Below are positions 1-8,399 of a DNA stretch of 64,000 bases, in pieces. The DNA lies in NCBI RefSeq assembly GCF_016908395.1, contig NZ_JAFBDU010000005.1, positions 124,001-188,000 on the forward strand, written 5' to 3'. A program made the translations under genes and the position numbers. The notes beneath the pieces are model-generated. The model was not told the origin of the DNA. It searched no databases and saw nothing but the letters and a program-made list of their open reading frames with translations. Every line of letters begins with the position of its first letter. Positions within the stretch are counted from its first letter, which is position 1. This DNA comes from Metabacillus crassostreae. Its GTDB lineage: Bacteria; Bacillota; Bacilli; Bacillales; Bacillaceae.

Positions 1-2
1 AA

Positions 3-461
3 GCTGCTTTTTACTCCAGAAATAAACACATTCAAGATTTACTTGAGGAACATGGTCTACTTGCCTTTTTAGAGGATGAATTAATAAATAAAGAAGGCTG
101 TTTAGTTATAGGATCAACTCAGATGGAACTGCATGATACCGAACAACATCTTGGTGTGTATGATTATTATGCTGATACTAGATTTGAATCTATTATCACT
201 AGAGCGATATCTGATGCATCAATAAATTCGGTTATGTTAGATTCTAAAGAGGCTGTACATCTTTTAATGAAGAAATCAGCGAAATATCAAATAGAAAACC
301 TATTGGAAGCATCCATCCTTGTTAATTGTTTAACAGAAGATGCATTAGAAGTGGCTAAAGCTTATGGACTTAACGCTAATTTATTAAATGAAATAGCTCC
401 ACCTGTTTTTACCGATTTAAACCAAGGTAAAGGTAGTAAAGTCATTGAATTAACTTACTAA
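3..461 (+). CDS. 3' part of an unrecognised protein gene
   Basis: The reading frame is already open at base 3 and runs to the TAA at 459-461, so the 5' end lies outside the window. About 152 residues are visible. A Met codon at 123 has no ribosome site in front of it and the frame stays open upstream of it, so it is probably internal. The visible part looks soluble, acidic and largely helical, with no transmembrane segment and no motif I recognise. A terminator-like hairpin follows at 491-525. No function is proposed. Confidence 0.55.
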   Translation, partial: AAFYSRNKHIQDLLEEHGLLAFLEDELINKEGCLVIGSTQMELHDTEQHLGVYDYYADTRFESIITRAISDASINSVMLDSKEAVHLLMKKSAKYQIENLLEASILVNCLTEDALEVAKAYGLNANLLNEIAPPVFTDLNQGKGSKVIELTY

Positions 462-490
462 ATATAACGGCATAATGAGTCTTACTTCAA

Positions 491-530
491 AAATCAGATT
501 ATCTCTTTAAGAGTTGATCTGATTTTTTAT
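491..530 (+). terminator. Terminator after the first gene
   Basis: AAATCAGAT (491-499) pairs with ATCTGATTT (517-525) and a T-rich run follows. It lies 30 nt after the stop codon at 461. Confidence 0.65.
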
Positions 531-593
531 TTCTTTATTTTATTACTTAATTCAATACTATAGGGTCTAACAGTAGTTTTATGACTTACACTA

Positions 594-640
594 AAATCGA
601 TAAAATGGTAATAAGTAACATAAAGCTTTATCGATTTAGC
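594..640 (-). terminator. Inverted repeat, possible terminator of the 48-aa gene
   Basis: AAATCGATAAA (594-604) and TTTATCGATTT (627-637) are perfect 11-bp inverted arms around a 22-nt loop. It lies about 140 nt beyond the stop of the minus-strand gene at 778-924. There is no strong U-tract on either side, so termination is only one reading. Confidence 0.35.
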
Positions 641-777
641 TAATTTTATCCAGTTGAGTATATTTTGGTAGATAATGTGGCATAATTTTTTCCTGTAGAA
701 GTGTCTTTTGTAGAAGATTAGCTAACCATGGTATGGGAATTGTTTCCATGGTCAGCTTCAAAGTATTTCTAGAAAAA

Positions 778-924
778 TTAATACTCAATTTCTTCATAAT
801 CCTTAGGTTGAGGCACAGGTTGTTCTGGAAGTGAGATGTTGTATTCTGAAAGAGCTTCTGATTTTCTTCTGTAAATTTTTCCTTTAAGAGAGTTTGACTG
901 TTTATTGTTAGCTGGCTTTTCCAT
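778..924 (-). CDS. Small 48-aa hydrophilic protein, unknown
   Basis: The minus strand carries an ATG at 924 preceded by a good ribosome site (AAAAGGAG, about 7 nt upstream) and a 48-codon frame ending in TAA at 778-780. The peptide starts MEKPANNKQS, has a basic patch (GKIYRRKSEA, residues 15-24), then a Pro/Gln-rich stretch (PEQPVPQPKD, 33-42) and an acidic tail EEIEY. It has no transmembrane segment. The ribosome site and the ordered basic-to-acidic layout support a real gene. A longer frame that covers the same bases in another register has no ribosome site. It resembles the many small hydrophilic proteins of spore formers, but I cannot name a family. Confidence 0.6.
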   Translation of the reverse strand: MEKPANNKQSNSLKGKIYRRKSEALSEYNISLPEQPVPQPKDYEEIEY

Positions 925-1059
925 ATAAACAACTCCTTTTAATTATTGATGATTATAGTTTAACCAAAATGGGTATTAAAATGTTTGAATGTAGGCATTA
1001 TGCCATTGTTAAAAATTCACATCAAATGAAAACAATTGTTATGGAAGGAGACATCTTAG

Positions 1060-2178
1060 ATGAAGGATCTTCATTCTTTTGCATGGTATGCAAAGCAAAT
1101 TTCCCCTAAGCTTCCTAAAAAAGTTTTTAAGCCTGTTCCTAGTAGGCTGTGGGGTGGACTAGCCTACTTATTAATTGTGGTTGCAGGTTTTTTAACGATT
1201 GGTTTATTTCAACTACATCCATTTATTTACCTGTTAATCTCATTTGTACTTGGCACAAGCTTTGCTGCAATGGGCTTTCTTGGACATGAGATATTACATG
1301 GAACAGTTGTCAGAAAACCGTGGCTCCGTGATTTTCTTGGGGCAATTGCTTTTTGGCCATTAAGTACAGGACCTAAATTATGGAGAAAGTGGCATAACCT
1401 TTCTCATCATGTAAATACACAGCATGAGGAACATGATCCTGATGCATGGCCTACATTAGAAAGACTTTCTAGAACAAAATTATTAAATTGGATTTATCGT
1501 TTACCACACGGAGTTCGAGCATTTGGCAGCTTTGCTTCACTAACACTGATGTTTTCACTACATTCAGCAAGAATGTTTGCTGCGTATATCAAGGAGTTTA
1601 ATCCAAAGCATCGCCGTTCAGTATGGGTTCAGCTAATTCTTCCTTGGATATTTTGGATAACGCTACTATTTATAATGGGACCTATAAAATGGGTGTTTGC
1701 TTTCTTGATTCCATTACTTATCGCGAATGCAATTGTGATGGGGTATATCTCAACTAATCACAGATTAAACCCAATTACAGAGATCAATGACCCATTGGCA
1801 AATAGCTTAACCGTAACTGTTCCAAAATGGGTAGATGTGCTTCATTTCAATTTTTCCTATCACACTGAGCATCACCTTTTTCCTGGTATGAGCTCGAAAT
1901 ACTATCCTTTAGTAAAAAAACACGTGAAAAATATGTGGCCTGAACGCTACCATGAAATGCCAATTGGTCAAGCTTTAGTGGCGCTTTGGAAAACTCCGCG
2001 TCTTTACTATGAGGGAAATCAGTTAATTGATCCAAGAGAAGGTCACGTTTATTCAACACTAGGTCATGGTTTAGATATATCCAACATAACATTTCGTAAA
2101 GTAAACAAAGACGACGCTTTAGAGAGAATCATAAAGCTTTCGAAATCCAAAGTTGGACAAGTTGTAAAAGATAAATAA
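1060..2178 (+). CDS. Membrane fatty acid desaturase
   Basis: This is an integral-membrane di-iron fatty acid desaturase of 372 aa (FA_desaturase family), expected to place a double bond in membrane lipid acyl chains. All three histidine boxes are present: HEILH (76-80), HNLSHH (112-117) and HTEHH (268-272). Hydrophobic segments occur at about 31-50, 53-72 and 190-228, which is the usual membrane topology with the boxes facing the cytoplasm. The ATG at 1060 follows a strong ribosome site, GGAAGGAG (1043-1050). It is a stand-alone gene followed by a dispersed repeat at 2210. B. subtilis Des is of similar size, but regiospecificity cannot be read here and no DesK/DesR pair is nearby. Confidence 0.88.
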   Translation: MKDLHSFAWYAKQISPKLPKKVFKPVPSRLWGGLAYLLIVVAGFLTIGLFQLHPFIYLLISFVLGTSFAAMGFLGHEILHGTVVRKPWLRDFLGAIAFWPLSTGPKLWRKWHNLSHHVNTQHEEHDPDAWPTLERLSRTKLLNWIYRLPHGVRAFGSFASLTLMFSLHSARMFAAYIKEFNPKHRRSVWVQLILPWIFWITLLFIMGPIKWVFAFLIPLLIANAIVMGYISTNHRLNPITEINDPLANSLTVTVPKWVDVLHFNFSYHTEHHLFPGMSSKYYPLVKKHVKNMWPERYHEMPIGQALVALWKTPRLYYEGNQLIDPREGHVYSTLGHGLDISNITFRKVNKDDALERIIKLSKSKVGQVVKDK

Positions 2179-2209
2179 TATGAGAAATTAAATATTTAAA
2201 ATGATGAAA

Positions 2210-2564
2210 GAGGCTGGGAAATAAGTATTAGCAAATGATGAATCCGAATTATTAGGTGATATTTCAATTAATCATTCACCTAATAGTTCGGGTTTTTTAT
2301 TTGCCGTCATCAATAGATTTTTTGATTTTGCATACTATTTTTAAGAACTAGTGTAATGGAGCGGAATACACTAGGGCACCTACTTAGAAGAAAGGAAAGG
2401 CTGTGTCCTAAAACTAAGCAAGCGTATCTGACTGAGGAGGCCAGCTTCCTCCCCGTGGAACGCGAGTGTCTGCAGCGCAATGGAACGAACTTGTTTCTTT
2501 CAGCTTAACTGAATTTAGATTTATTTGTCTTTTTGTATGATTTCTTTAATTATGTCCTAGCCTC
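2210..2564. repeat. Composite dispersed repeat R1, copy A (full length)
   Basis: A 355-bp non-coding element fills most of the 524-base gap between the desaturase gene and yhfW. It starts GAGGCTGGGAA and ends with the near-complement TGTCCTAGCCTC (2553-2564), so it has terminal inverted repeats. Near its left end is a hairpin built from CCGAATTATTAGGTGA and its near-complement ending TAGTTCGG (about 2243-2290), followed by a T-run that could terminate transcription. The right two thirds hold a GC-rich core (about 2355-2500) with words such as GGAGCGGAA and CGCAATGGAACGAA. Related copies are at 22977-23311, 30061-30190 and 60837-61050. Confidence 0.8.
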
Positions 2565-2669
2565 TCAGTTCGTAGATAAAGGATCGCTGACTTTCGAGGT
2601 ACTAAGCCTAGTTTGTAGCGGATACCCTGTTTGGTAATGGATATTAATTACGAAGAAAACAAGCATGTC

Positions 2670-2703
2670 AAAACATTTAAAGGGATAGACATTTGTCTAT
2701 CCC
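2670..2703 (-). terminator. Terminator of yhfW
   Basis: GGGATAGACA (2682-2691) and TGTCTATCCC (2694-2703) form a perfect 10-bp stem that touches the stop codon of the minus-strand gene. The T-rich run needed on the minus strand is given by 2670-2681. Confidence 0.75.
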
Positions 2704-4244
2704 TAGTTAAAATCCACCTTTTTTAAAGCTTTTTTCGCAGGTCCTTCGATTACATCTCCGCCTACATCAAATCGAGATCCATGACATGGGCAATCCCAAG
2801 AACGATCACCACTGTTCCACTCTACTTCACATCCCATATGTGTACACGTTGTATCAACAAGATTAATGTTACCGTCAGCATCTTTATAACAGCCAGCACG
2901 TTTTCCATTCACCATGACGATAGAGCCTTCATCATTTCCGATATCTTCAACACGCTTATCTGCTATATCGATTTTTCCCTCAATAAGATGTGCTGCTACA
3001 TCGATATTTTGCTTTAGGAATTTCTTGATACTTGGATCAGCATAAAATCGAGATGGTGAATACAATTCTTCATACGGATTAGATTTTTCTGCAACAAGAT
3101 CAGCAAGTAAATGTGCTGCTGCTGTTCCGTTTGTCATACCCCATTTACGGTAGCCTGTTGCAATAAGAATATTTGTTTTGTTTGAAGTGATTGGACCAAC
3201 ATAAGGAACCTTATCTAATGTATAAAGATCTTGAGCTGACCAGCGATATTTAATTTCTTCAATACCAAGAACTTCTTCACCAAACTCTTCTAATGCTTGG
3301 TAATGCTTATAAGTTGATTTTCCTTGACCGGTTTTATGACCATCACCACTTATTAAAATAAGCTTTTCTCCGTTCATCGGTGTGTAACGTAATGATCGTG
3401 TTGGCGAATCTGCGCTGTAGAACATCCCACCAGGGTAATCAAGCTTTGAACGAACAGCTAAAATATATGAGCGTTCGGCATGTAATCGAGCAAAATAAAA
3501 GCCTTTTTTATCAACAAAAGGAAAATGAGAACAAGCAATTGCAAATTGACATGCTACTCTATGACCATCTCTTGTGATAATGGTTGGTTTTGGTGTTGTT
3601 TCATCAATATCAATAGCTGTTGTTTGCTCGTATATTTCACCACCAGCCTTAATTATTTCATCGACAAGTGCTTTTAAATAATTTAGTGGATGATATTGAC
3701 CTTGTGACTTCATAATAACAGCACCTTTAACATCAATCGGTAAAGGGATATCATCAACAAACTCACTATGTATTCCTAGCTTTTGATAAGCATCAAATTC
3801 TTTATGAATTTTTCTAGCGTATTCATCACTAATTGCGTACATATATGAATCTTCATCTGAAAAATCACAATTAATTTTTAACTCTTTCGACGTTTGACGA
3901 ATAAAGTTCAGCGCCTCATTGTTTGCCTCATAGTAAAGCTTAGCTTTTTCTTCACCCAAATGCTGAATGAATTCATCATAAATTAGTCCATGCTGTGCCG
4001 TTACCTTTGCAGTTGTATGTCCAGTTGTTCCATTTAAAAGGTTTCCTGCTTCAATAATAGCTACTTTAAAGCCTTTTTTAGATAATAAATAAGCAGTTGT
4101 AATCCCAGTAATACCACCTCCAACAATGGCAACATCAGCTTCTGTATCAATTTTTAAAGGTGAAAATGTATTTAATTGTGAAGTGTCTCTCCAAAATGGT
4201 TCTGGTTCATAAGGCATTTTTCCTTGAGGAAATTCTTCAGTCAT
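2703..4244 (-). CDS. yhfW: FAD-dependent oxidoreductase with C-terminal Rieske domain
   Basis: This 513-aa protein joins a DAO-type FAD oxidoreductase to a C-terminal Rieske [2Fe-2S] domain. The FAD-binding motif is VAIVGGGITGITTAYLLSKKG (about 39-59; G-x-G-x-x-G), followed by the ATTGHTTAKV-type motif near 83. The Rieske cluster ligands are CTHMGC and CPCHGSRF within the last 50 residues. Length and layout match B. subtilis YhfW, whose substrate is not known; a soluble redox role is expected. The ATG at 4244 has an AGGAGG site 9-14 nt upstream. Its own terminator sits at the stop codon, so it is probably monocistronic. Confidence 0.85.
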   Translation of the reverse strand: MTEEFPQGKMPYEPEPFWRDTSQLNTFSPLKIDTEADVAIVGGGITGITTAYLLSKKGFKVAIIEAGNLLNGTTGHTTAKVTAQHGLIYDEFIQHLGEEKAKLYYEANNEALNFIRQTSKELKINCDFSDEDSYMYAISDEYARKIHKEFDAYQKLGIHSEFVDDIPLPIDVKGAVIMKSQGQYHPLNYLKALVDEIIKAGGEIYEQTTAIDIDETTPKPTIITRDGHRVACQFAIACSHFPFVDKKGFYFARLHAERSYILAVRSKLDYPGGMFYSADSPTRSLRYTPMNGEKLILISGDGHKTGQGKSTYKHYQALEEFGEEVLGIEEIKYRWSAQDLYTLDKVPYVGPITSNKTNILIATGYRKWGMTNGTAAAHLLADLVAEKSNPYEELYSPSRFYADPSIKKFLKQNIDVAAHLIEGKIDIADKRVEDIGNDEGSIVMVNGKRAGCYKDADGNINLVDTTCTHMGCEVEWNSGDRSWDCPCHGSRFDVGGDVIEGPAKKALKKVDFN

Positions 4245-4356
4245 TCCTTCTACCTCCTATATATACGTTCATTTCATTTTTTCCAATATCAGTTAAAACA
4301 TGTATGTTTTTTAAAAAGACTTTCAAAAAAAAACGCTGGTGCGCTTTTATAAATTG

Positions 4357-4446
4357 TGGATAGGAATGAGATCGTTCCATTGTGCTCCAGACGCTTGCTC
4401 TCCTCTTAATCCACAGGAGACAAGTGTCTTCGGCTCCAATCCACTA
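4357..4446 (-). repeat. GC-rich repeat R2, minus-oriented copy
   Basis: Read on the minus strand this stretch gives TAGTGGATTGGAGCCGAAGA and then AGCGTCTGGAGCACAATGGA, matching the ends of the better preserved copy at 39189-39341. It is diverged and lacks the central palindrome. The rest of the 431-base gap between yhfW and liaI (4245-4675) must hold the liaI promoter, but I could not identify a LiaR box with confidence. Confidence 0.6.
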
Positions 4447-4675
4447 TATTTTATGTGAAAAGTAATGGTATTGAATGAGTCTTATTCCTTCTACGCCTCA
4501 AGTCCTAGTACAAAATAAAGCTCTAGCTCGTTTTGAGCTTCTTACAATACAGGTAAGATAAAGACATAGAAAAGAGCACAAGTAATAACGGAGATTAGCT
4601 CAATAAATAAAACTTGTGTAGAGCTGAAGGTATTATTAAAAACTTCACGCTTTAAAAAAGAAAGGAGGAAAAAAG

Positions 4676-5026
4676 ATGAAGAAGTTTGGTTATTTATTAT
4701 TAGGTGGGGTGGCTGTTATTGTCCTACTATCAAATCTTGCGCCAATGATTGCCCTGGCATTAACTCTTGTGATTTTGTATTACTCTTATAGAGGCTTCGT
4801 AAAAACAACCTCAACATTTAATAAAGTGTTGTTAGCTGTAATCGGAGTAATTGCTTTGTTTGCGTCAGCATCCAACCTACCAGCAGTTCTTGGCTTTGTC
4901 GCTTTATATGTACTGTATGTTGTATTTAAAAACTGGAATAAAGCTTCTAAGGTAAAAGAAAAAGAAGAGGCAGATCCATTTACGAATTTTGAAAAAGAAT
5001 GGAAGAACTTAAAAAGTAATTACTAA
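4676..5026 (+). CDS. liaI: LiaI-like small membrane protein
   Basis: This 116-aa protein has about three hydrophobic segments (4-24, 26-42 and 50-86) and a charged C-terminal tail (90-116, rich in Lys/Glu). In B. subtilis LiaI is a small membrane protein that anchors the PspA homologue LiaH at the membrane under envelope stress. The identification rests on the size, the topology and the next gene being liaH. A strong ribosome site, AAAGGAGG, precedes the ATG. LiaIH is normally the main target of LiaR. Confidence 0.75.
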   Translation: MKKFGYLLLGGVAVIVLLSNLAPMIALALTLVILYYSYRGFVKTTSTFNKVLLAVIGVIALFASASNLPAVLGFVALYVLYVVFKNWNKASKVKEKEEADPFTNFEKEWKNLKSNY

Positions 5027-5067
5027 ATAACTACTAGTAAAACCACAATTAAAAGGAGAGAAAAATA

Positions 5068-5715
5068 ATGGCAAACATTTTTTCAAGAATTAAAGATACA
5101 GTAACAGCTGATTTACACGAGGCAATTGATCAAAAGGAACAAAAAAATCCTATTTCCGTTCTTAACCACTATTTAAGACAATGTGAAAATGAAACGGAAA
5201 AAGTTCGTAAGCTTGTTGAACGTCAATATTTATTAAAAGAAGAATTTAATCGTGAATATAAAGAAGCTCTATTTTTAGCAGATAAGCGCAAACATCAAGC
5301 AGAAGTTGCAGCAAAAGCTGGAGAATCTGAGTTACATGAATTTGCTATAAAAGAGCAAGCACATTATGAGGAAAGAGTAGCTCGACTAAATGAATCTCGA
5401 CTTCAAACAGGTCGTCAGCTTGAGGAATTAGAGCAAAAGTATGAGGAAATGAAGCATAAATTAAAGGATATGCAAATAAAGCGTTTGGAATTAATGGGAA
5501 GAGAGAATATTGCAAGAGCTCATCATCGTATGAATAAAGTGGTTGAACAAAATAGCCTTTCAACAAAAGCTTTTTCTCGCTTTGAAGAAATGGAAGGCTA
5601 TCTAGATCGTCTTGAGCATCAAGTAAATTCAACATATCACCGTAATACAATTGATGCAAGAATTGCTCAGTTAGAAAAAAAGATAAAAATGGAAGAAACA
5701 AATACAGTTTCATAA
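5068..5715 (+). CDS. liaH: PspA/IM30 family protein LiaH
   Basis: This 215-aa, almost wholly helical, charged protein belongs to the PspA/IM30/Vipp1 family (N-terminal motif MANIFSRIKDTV, then long coiled coils at about 25-150). PspA-family proteins assemble into large oligomers at the membrane and protect it when cell-wall antibiotics or other stress damage it. It starts 41 nt after liaI with site AAAAGGAGAG, so the two are co-transcribed. A broken remnant and a minus-strand terminator separate it from liaF. Confidence 0.88.
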   Translation: MANIFSRIKDTVTADLHEAIDQKEQKNPISVLNHYLRQCENETEKVRKLVERQYLLKEEFNREYKEALFLADKRKHQAEVAAKAGESELHEFAIKEQAHYEERVARLNESRLQTGRQLEELEQKYEEMKHKLKDMQIKRLELMGRENIARAHHRMNKVVEQNSLSTKAFSRFEEMEGYLDRLEHQVNSTYHRNTIDARIAQLEKKIKMEETNTVS

Positions 5716-5740
5716 ACGAAACGTGGTATTCTAAGAAAGT

Positions 5741-5765
5741 AGCAAGGTACCTGGAGCTAGACACA
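5741..5765. repeat. Short remnant with GGTACCTGGAGCTAGACA
   Basis: The motif GGTACCTGGAGCTAGACA lies right after liaH. From memory, GGAGCTAGACA words are part of a dispersed repeat common in Bacillaceae. A related AGGTACCT word occurs at 61070-61077. Only a remnant is visible. Confidence 0.3.
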
Positions 5766-5805
5766 AAAACTAAGGTTGAAAACTTATAAATACTTCTTCC
5801 TTTTT

Positions 5806-5832
5806 AAAAAAGGCGTAGATTTCTACGCCTTA
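5806..5832 (-). terminator. Minus-strand terminator between liaH and liaF
   Basis: GGCGTAGA (5812-5819) and TCTACGCC (5822-5829) form a perfect stem with a 2-nt loop. The A-run at 5806-5811 gives a U-tract only on the minus strand. It directly follows the TAA of the minus-strand fragment at 5830-5931. It could also weaken read-through from liaH. Confidence 0.75.
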
Positions 5833-5931
5833 TTGTGCATGAAAAATAAGAGCTATAAGGTTGATAGTAACAGCGATAGCAAATGCTAACGGGAATTTAC
5901 CAATAAGTACAGATCCTTTTAAATAAATATA
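5830..5931 (-). pseudogene. C-terminal remnant of a small membrane protein
   Basis: The minus strand has a 33-codon open stretch ending in TAA. Its codons read ...KGSVLIGKFPLAFAIAVTIN and then LIALIFHAQ, a typical transmembrane segment, followed at once by a perfect terminator. Upstream there is a stop codon (5932-5934), no ATG, GTG or TTG, and no ribosome site. The best explanation is the 3' end of a decayed gene that kept its terminator. An ATT start cannot be excluded. It is on the opposite strand to the lia genes that surround it. Confidence 0.4.
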
Positions 5932-5983
5932 CTATCTATCTACTAAAATCGAGTAAAATAAAAAAGGAAGGAGGATATCACTT

Positions 5984-6721
5984 ATGATACAAAATAACGT
6001 AAAATCAGAATACTTCAATTGGATTGTTTTAATAGGAATACTCCTTCTTTTTTTAGAGGTTTTATTTTTTAATGGTGGATTAATTATTACCTTTATTTTA
6101 TCGATTGGATCCATCTATTTAGGCCGAAAATGGAAGCCTCGTTTTAGCGGTAAGGTCTTTTTTTGGATAGGGTGGATATGGTTTATTATCACGGTTTTAA
6201 ATATGATGACATTTCGTTACTTTTTATGTGTTGTTTTGTTATATTATATTATTCAGTTTTTCCAAACGCAGCAGAGACCGAAGAAAATTAAACCAATTTT
6301 GTTGGAAAAACCTAATGAAAACCGTACAGAACCTTTAATGGAGCGTAAAAAGTTATTTGATAATCGATTCTTTTCCAGTCAAGAAACACCTGAACATGCC
6401 TATGAGTGGAATGATGTTAATATCCAGGTGGGGATTGGAAATACAGTGATTGATTTAAGTGAAACCGTATTACCTAAAGGTGAATCAGTTATATCTATTC
6501 GCCATTTAGTAGGAAATGTAACAATTCTTGTTCCATACGAAGTTGAGGTTCATATCAATTCTTCGATAATCGCTGGAACGCTTGCGATATTTCATGAACA
6601 AGAACAGAGAATTATTAATGAAAATATTGTTTATGAAACAGAAAATTATCAGCCTTCTGAACAGAAAATAAAGCTTTTCACTTCATTTATAACAGGTAGA
6701 CTTGAGGTGAAGAGAATATGA
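5984..6721 (+). CDS. liaF: LiaF, inhibitor of the LiaSR system
   Basis: This 245-aa protein has an N-terminal block of hydrophobic segments (about 10-95) and a soluble C-terminal beta-rich domain (about 135-245) of the LiaF/cell-wall-active antibiotic response type. LiaF keeps the sensor kinase LiaS inactive when there is no envelope stress. The ATG has a strong AAGGAAGGAGG site. The gene overlaps liaS by 4 nt (ATGA at 6718-6721), so the two are translationally coupled. A liaG gene, which precedes liaF in B. subtilis, is missing. Confidence 0.88.
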   Translation: MIQNNVKSEYFNWIVLIGILLLFLEVLFFNGGLIITFILSIGSIYLGRKWKPRFSGKVFFWIGWIWFIITVLNMMTFRYFLCVVLLYYIIQFFQTQQRPKKIKPILLEKPNENRTEPLMERKKLFDNRFFSSQETPEHAYEWNDVNIQVGIGNTVIDLSETVLPKGESVISIRHLVGNVTILVPYEVEVHINSSIIAGTLAIFHEQEQRIINENIVYETENYQPSEQKIKLFTSFITGRLEVKRI

Positions 6722-7761
6722 CGATTATCCAAAGGCAAATTTTAAATGGAGCTATTTTTTCACTTTGCTGTTTTGTTTTATTATCATTATTGTTTTTCAC
6801 TGCTTTCCCAATAGCTAAATGGAGTTCTTTATGGGAAGAAAAGATCTTTGATTTGCCTTTCATTTATATCGTACCAAGTATTAGTATTTTAATTGGTGTT
6901 TCTTATGGACTAATTTCAGGATTGTTTTGGCAAAAGCAGCTGAATTCAGTAGAAATGGCGATACGTGAGCTTGAAAAAGGTAAAGCGATATCTGCTGAGC
7001 CACATTCAGTACCAGAAATACTAAGCATTTGGAAAAAGATTGATAAGGTACAAAAGCAAATGTTAGAGCAAACAAAGCTGTCTCAAAAGCTAGCAAATGA
7101 AAGGGCAGAGGATCAAGAAAAAAGAATTCAAGAAATGGTATCACAAGAGAGGAATAGATTAGCAAGAGAATTACATGATTCTGTAAGCCAACAGCTTTTT
7201 GCTGCTTCTATGATGATGTCAGCTATTACAGAATCGAAAGCTTCTTCTGATGATCGTGAAACAAAGCAGCTAAGATTAATTGAAGAAACGATTCATCAAT
7301 CACAGCTTGAAATGAGAGCACTTCTGCTTCATCTACGTCCTGCTGCATTAAAGGGTAAAACCTTACAAGAAGGAATTCAAGAGTTACTAGTAGAATTAAT
7401 GCAAAAAGTAACAATGGATATTAAATGGAAGATCGAACCGATCACTTTAGATAAGGGTGTTGAAGATCACTTATTTCGAATTCTCCAGGAATCTGTTTCA
7501 AATACATTGCGTCATTCAAAAGCAACTAGCTTAGATATTTTATTAATATTAAGAGATGATTTTGTTATTTTACGAGTCTCTGATGATGGTGTAGGTTTTG
7601 AACTTGACGAAGAAAAAACCGGATCTTATGGGTTGCAAAATATGCATGAACGAGCTATTGAGCTTGGAGGATCTATGAAAATTGTAAGCCTAAAAAATAG
7701 AGGAACACGTTTAGAAGTGAGAGTTCCTGTGCTTGCAGGGGAGGGTGCAAAAGATGATTAA
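6718..7761 (+). CDS. liaS: Sensor histidine kinase LiaS
   Basis: This 347-aa histidine kinase of the HisKA_3/NarL-partner class has two transmembrane segments (about 14-34 and 47-70), a short linker-coil, the phosphoacceptor motif ERNRLARELHDSVSQQLF (144-161, His153) and a HATPase_c domain with DDGVGF and GSYGLQNMHERA. The extracytoplasmic loop is very short, as is usual for intramembrane-sensing kinases. LiaS phosphorylates LiaR on cell-wall stress. It overlaps liaF by 4 nt and liaR by 8 nt. Confidence 0.92.
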   Translation: MTIIQRQILNGAIFSLCCFVLLSLLFFTAFPIAKWSSLWEEKIFDLPFIYIVPSISILIGVSYGLISGLFWQKQLNSVEMAIRELEKGKAISAEPHSVPEILSIWKKIDKVQKQMLEQTKLSQKLANERAEDQEKRIQEMVSQERNRLARELHDSVSQQLFAASMMMSAITESKASSDDRETKQLRLIEETIHQSQLEMRALLLHLRPAALKGKTLQEGIQELLVELMQKVTMDIKWKIEPITLDKGVEDHLFRILQESVSNTLRHSKATSLDILLILRDDFVILRVSDDGVGFELDEEKTGSYGLQNMHERAIELGGSMKIVSLKNRGTRLEVRVPVLAGEGAKDD

Positions 7762-8386
7762 AGTGGTGTTTGTTGATGATCATGAAATGGTTAGAATAGG
7801 GGTTTCCTCCTATTTATCCGCACAATCAGATATAGATGTTATTGGTGAAGCTGATAACGGTAAAAAGGGTGTTGAATTATGCCTAGAGCTTCGTCCTGAT
7901 ATTATTTTAATGGATTTGGTTATGAAGGAAATGGATGGTATAGAAGCAACAAAAGCAATTATTGCTGCATGGCCTGAAGCAAAGATTATTATTGTCACAA
8001 GCTTTCTTGATGATGAAAAGGTGTACCCAGCACTTGAGGCAGGTGCAACTAGCTATTTGTTAAAAACATCTAAAGCTAGTGAAATTGCCAATGCAGTTCG
8101 CTCTACATTTCATGGGCAATCAATACTTGAGCCAGAAGTCACCGGAAAAATGATGATGAAAATGAGGCAAAAAGATGTCATTTCTTTACATGATCATTTA
8201 ACATCAAGAGAGATGGAGATTCTCATGCTGATGACACAGGGGAAAACGAATCAGGAAATAGCTGATGAACTATATATCGCTCTAAAAACAGCAAAAACTC
8301 ATGTGAGTAATATTTTAAGCAAGCTTGAGGTTCAAGATCGTACCCAGGCTGTTATATATGCTTTTAAACACTCGCTTGTAAAATGA
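7754..8386 (+). CDS. liaR: Response regulator LiaR
   Basis: This 210-aa NarL/FixJ-type response regulator has a receiver domain at 1-120 (DD at 8-9, phosphoacceptor Asp54 in ILMDLVM, Lys near 104) and a LuxR-type helix-turn-helix at about 145-205 (LTSREMEILMLMTQGKTNQE). I chose ATG 7754 over an upstream TTG at 7733 because GGGGAGG (7738-7744) lies 9 nt before it and the protein then starts MIKVVFVDDHE as the family does. It should activate liaIH. Confidence 0.92.
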   Translation: MIKVVFVDDHEMVRIGVSSYLSAQSDIDVIGEADNGKKGVELCLELRPDIILMDLVMKEMDGIEATKAIIAAWPEAKIIIVTSFLDDEKVYPALEAGATSYLLKTSKASEIANAVRSTFHGQSILEPEVTGKMMMKMRQKDVISLHDHLTSREMEILMLMTQGKTNQEIADELYIALKTAKTHVSNILSKLEVQDRTQAVIYAFKHSLVK

Positions 8387-8399
8387 AGGGAAGACCAAT

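Noticed and set aside
636-932. 98-codon minus-strand frame
   Set aside because: No ribosome site and skewed composition. The 48-codon gene at 778-924 in another frame has a clear ribosome site.
2210-2564. Insertion sequence with transposase
   Set aside because: No open reading frame of useful size; the repeats are non-coding.
4245-4675. LiaR operator before liaI
   Set aside because: AGTCCTAGTAC at 4501 has part of the expected palindromic look, but I could not match both half sites or place a promoter relative to it.
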